Part shown: piece after piece, positions 58,342 to 59,583 of the stretch
Numbering within the stretch: the stretch's first letter is position 1
Layout: every line of letters begins with the position of its first letter
Assembly: GCF_014861395.1 (NCBI RefSeq)
Contig: NZ_RRYV01000006.1
Coordinates: 1 to 59,583, forward strand
Source of the DNA: Psychrobacter sp. FME13
GTDB lineage: Bacteria > Pseudomonadota > Gammaproteobacteria > Pseudomonadales > Moraxellaceae
Direction of reading: 5' to 3'
DNA: 59,583 bases
Made by a program: the position numbers and the translations under genes
The notes under the pieces: generated by a model
What the model saw: only the letters and a program-made list of their open reading frames with translations
Databases searched by the model: none
Told to the model about the DNA's origin: nothing

Positions 58342-58391
58342 TTTTAGTCGTTATTGCTATTCATGGTTATATCAACACATATCGAATAAAT

Positions 58392-58424
58392 AAGCGACAT
58401 TAATTGTCGCTTATTTTCGTTTTA
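58392..58424 (+). terminator. Hairpin between ruvA and ruvB
   Basis: Stem AAGCGACA / TGTCGCTT with loop TTAAT, then ATTTT and later T-rich sequence. It could stop most ruvA transcripts and leave ruvB to its own promoter. Confidence 0.6.
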
Positions 58425-58512
58425 GCAGATAACTTTTGATGTTTTGCATGACTTATAGATGGCCTTTGGTTATGCTATTTATTAACTAACTTCTCAATAT
58501 AATGAAAAACTT

Positions 58513-59496
58513 ATGACGCATGATCGTTTGATTAATCCGTTAGAAGGGGCAGGGGATTCCCCTGATTCTAATATTCGACCAGCATTATTGGCTGAGTATA
58601 TTGGTCAGCCAGTGGTCCGTGAGCAGATGGAGGTTTTTATTGGTGCTGCACGCGGTCGAAATGAAGCGTTAGATCATACGCTTATTTTTGGTCCTCCGGG
58701 TTTGGGTAAAACAACCCTTGCCAATATTATTGCACGTGAAATGGGTGGTAATCTGCGTTCGACTTCGGGACCTGTGCTTGAGCGCCCAGGAGATTTGGCC
58801 GCTATGTTGACCAATCTAGAAGAAGGAGATGTACTGTTCATTGATGAGATTCATCGGCTGAGCTCGGTCATCGAAGAGATACTGTATCCCGCGATGGAAG
58901 ATTTTCAGCTCGATATTATGATTGGTGAAGGCCCTGCTGCTCGTTCTATCAAGCTGGATTTACCACCGTTTACACTAGTAGCCGCGACGACCAGAGCGGG
59001 GTTATTGACATCGCCACTACGAGATCGTTTTGGTATTGTACAGCGGCTTGAGTTTTATAATATTGTTGATTTGACGACGATTGTTAGCCGTGCTGCACGC
59101 TTGATGCGTGTACCGATGAGTGAAGATGGTGCAGTGGAGATCGCTCGCCGCGCGCGTGGTACGCCAAGGATTGCCAATCGTTTATTACGGCGTGTGCGTG
59201 ATTATGCTGAGGTTAAGGGCGATGGCAGTATTAACGGTCAGATAGCGGGTAGCGCGTTAGATATGCTAGCAGTGGATAGACGAGGTCTGGATCATTTAGA
59301 CAGGCGTTATATTGAAATATTGCATGAGCGCTTTGATGGCGGTCCTGCCGGAGTCGAAGCGGTAGCAGCGGCAATGGCTGAGGACCGAGGGACGCTTGAG
59401 GATGTGATTGAGCCGTACTTAATTCAACAAGGTTATGTGCTGCGTACCGCTCGTGGTCGGGTATTGACCCAAATGGCTATAGATCAGATGTTATAA
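58513..59496 (+). CDS. ruvB: Holliday junction branch migration ATPase RuvB
   Basis: AAA+ motor of 327 residues that drives branch migration with RuvA. Walker [14 protein letters not shown] (about 59-71), Walker [12 protein letters not shown], sensor [22 protein letters not shown], and sensor [24 protein letters not shown]-terminal winged helix with [17 protein letters not shown]. Complete. No Shine-Dalgarno sequence. A four-codon frame (ATG at 58502) overlaps the start as ATGA. It is separated from ruvA by 171 bp and a hairpin. Confidence 0.97.
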   Translation: MTHDRLINPLEGAGDSPDSNIRPALLAEYIGQPVVREQMEVFIGAARGRNEALDHTLIFGPPGLGKTTLANIIAREMGGNLRSTSGPVLERPGDLAAMLTNLEEGDVLFIDEIHRLSSVIEEILYPAMEDFQLDIMIGEGPAARSIKLDLPPFTLVAATTRAGLLTSPLRDRFGIVQRLEFYNIVDLTTIVSRAARLMRVPMSEDGAVEIARRARGTPRIANRLLRRVRDYAEVKGDGSINGQIAGSALDMLAVDRRGLDHLDRRYIEILHERFDGGPAGVEAVAAAMAEDRGTLEDVIEPYLIQQGYVLRTARGRVLTQMAIDQML

Positions 59497-59528
59497 GGGT
59501 TTTCTGCAAGCAAAACCCCTAATGATCC

Positions 59529-59583
59529 TGAACTGACCCCCAAATATTGGACGGTTTAGTTTATATCAAGGACTGAGTTCTGT
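59529..59583 (+). mobile_element. Left end of an IS3-family insertion sequence (partial)
   Basis: The last bases of the window read TGAACTGACCCCCAAATATT and continue GGACGGTTT. This resembles the terminal inverted repeat common in IS3-family elements (TGAACTGACCCC followed by AA..TTGGAC). The transposase frame should start just beyond the window. The right end and target duplication cannot be seen. Confidence 0.55.

Overview
The window looks like a piece of a Moraxellaceae chromosome, most probably Psychrobacter. This is inferred from moderate-to-low GC, the protein sequences, and the gene neighbourhoods (ispB divergent from rplU-rpmA, yibN-like/grxC/secB, rsgA divergent from orn, ccmF-ccmG-ccmH-ccmI). 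No species-level marker was compared. It is nearly all core, vertically inherited sequence. I see no prophage, CRISPR array, restriction system or obvious defence island. The accessory content is small: a family of short transposon-like repeats, the tip of an IS3-like element at the right edge, and a possible island boundary at the left edge.

Layout. 1-600: an XRE-type regulator with an apparently decayed N-terminus, and tRNA-Val(GAC) with promoter and terminator. 0.85-2.9 kb: glutathionyl-hydroquinone reductase and, convergent to it, hemB. 3.2-9.7 kb: a three-gene RND efflux operon on the minus strand (adaptor, pump, outer-membrane channel). 10-13 kb: ispB flanked by two direct copies of a 170-bp MITE, divergent from rplU-rpmA. 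13.4-18.1 kb: lolA, convergent with scpB, scpA, trpS and an LpxL-type acyltransferase. 18.4-22.2 kb: rpsI-rplM and rsmD-mrdA, minus strand. 22.7-29.7 kb: a DUF445 membrane protein, the cytochrome c maturation genes ccmF-ccmG-ccmH-ccmI, and adk. 29.9-37.3 kb: secB, grxC, a rhodanese, rsgA, orn, lpxH, a cyclophilin and glnS. 37.4-42.8 kb: a PLD-like/HTH protein, a peroxiredoxin, an SspA/GST-like protein, a META-domain lipoprotein, ruvC and fxsA. 42.9-43.1 kb: 6S RNA, minus strand. 43.4-46.7 kb: gpmI and a CtpA protease. 46.8-51.2 kb: a PilR-type and a PilS-type two-component pair and a GacA-type regulator. 51.6-59.5 kb: a PBP7-like peptidase, a ThiE-like protein, a DksA-like protein, pgk, an Ala/Glu-rich lipoprotein, fba, ruvA and ruvB. 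The last ~55 bases look like the left end of an IS3-family element.

Functional themes: envelope biogenesis and export (mrdA, lpxL, lpxH, lolA, PBP7-like, secB, RND pump), cytochrome c maturation, lower glycolysis (pgk, fba, gpmI), translation (rplU, rpmA, rplM, rpsI, trpS, glnS, rsgA, rsmD), chromosome segregation and recombination (scpAB, ruvABC), and global regulation (6S RNA, GacA-like and PilSR-like proteins).

The observations most worth following are the MITE family (two full copies, one 58-bp mini copy, one decayed copy), the 6S RNA (a spurious minus-strand ORF overlaps it), the PLD-like/HTH protein with an in-frame hexanucleotide repeat, and a nine-codon leader ORF overlapping the META lipoprotein start. 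The outer-membrane channel also has an unusual C-terminal extension with a calcium-loop-like motif. I did not find a clear new multi-gene system. Start sites were revised from visible Shine-Dalgarno sequences and family length where the longest open frame looked wrong.
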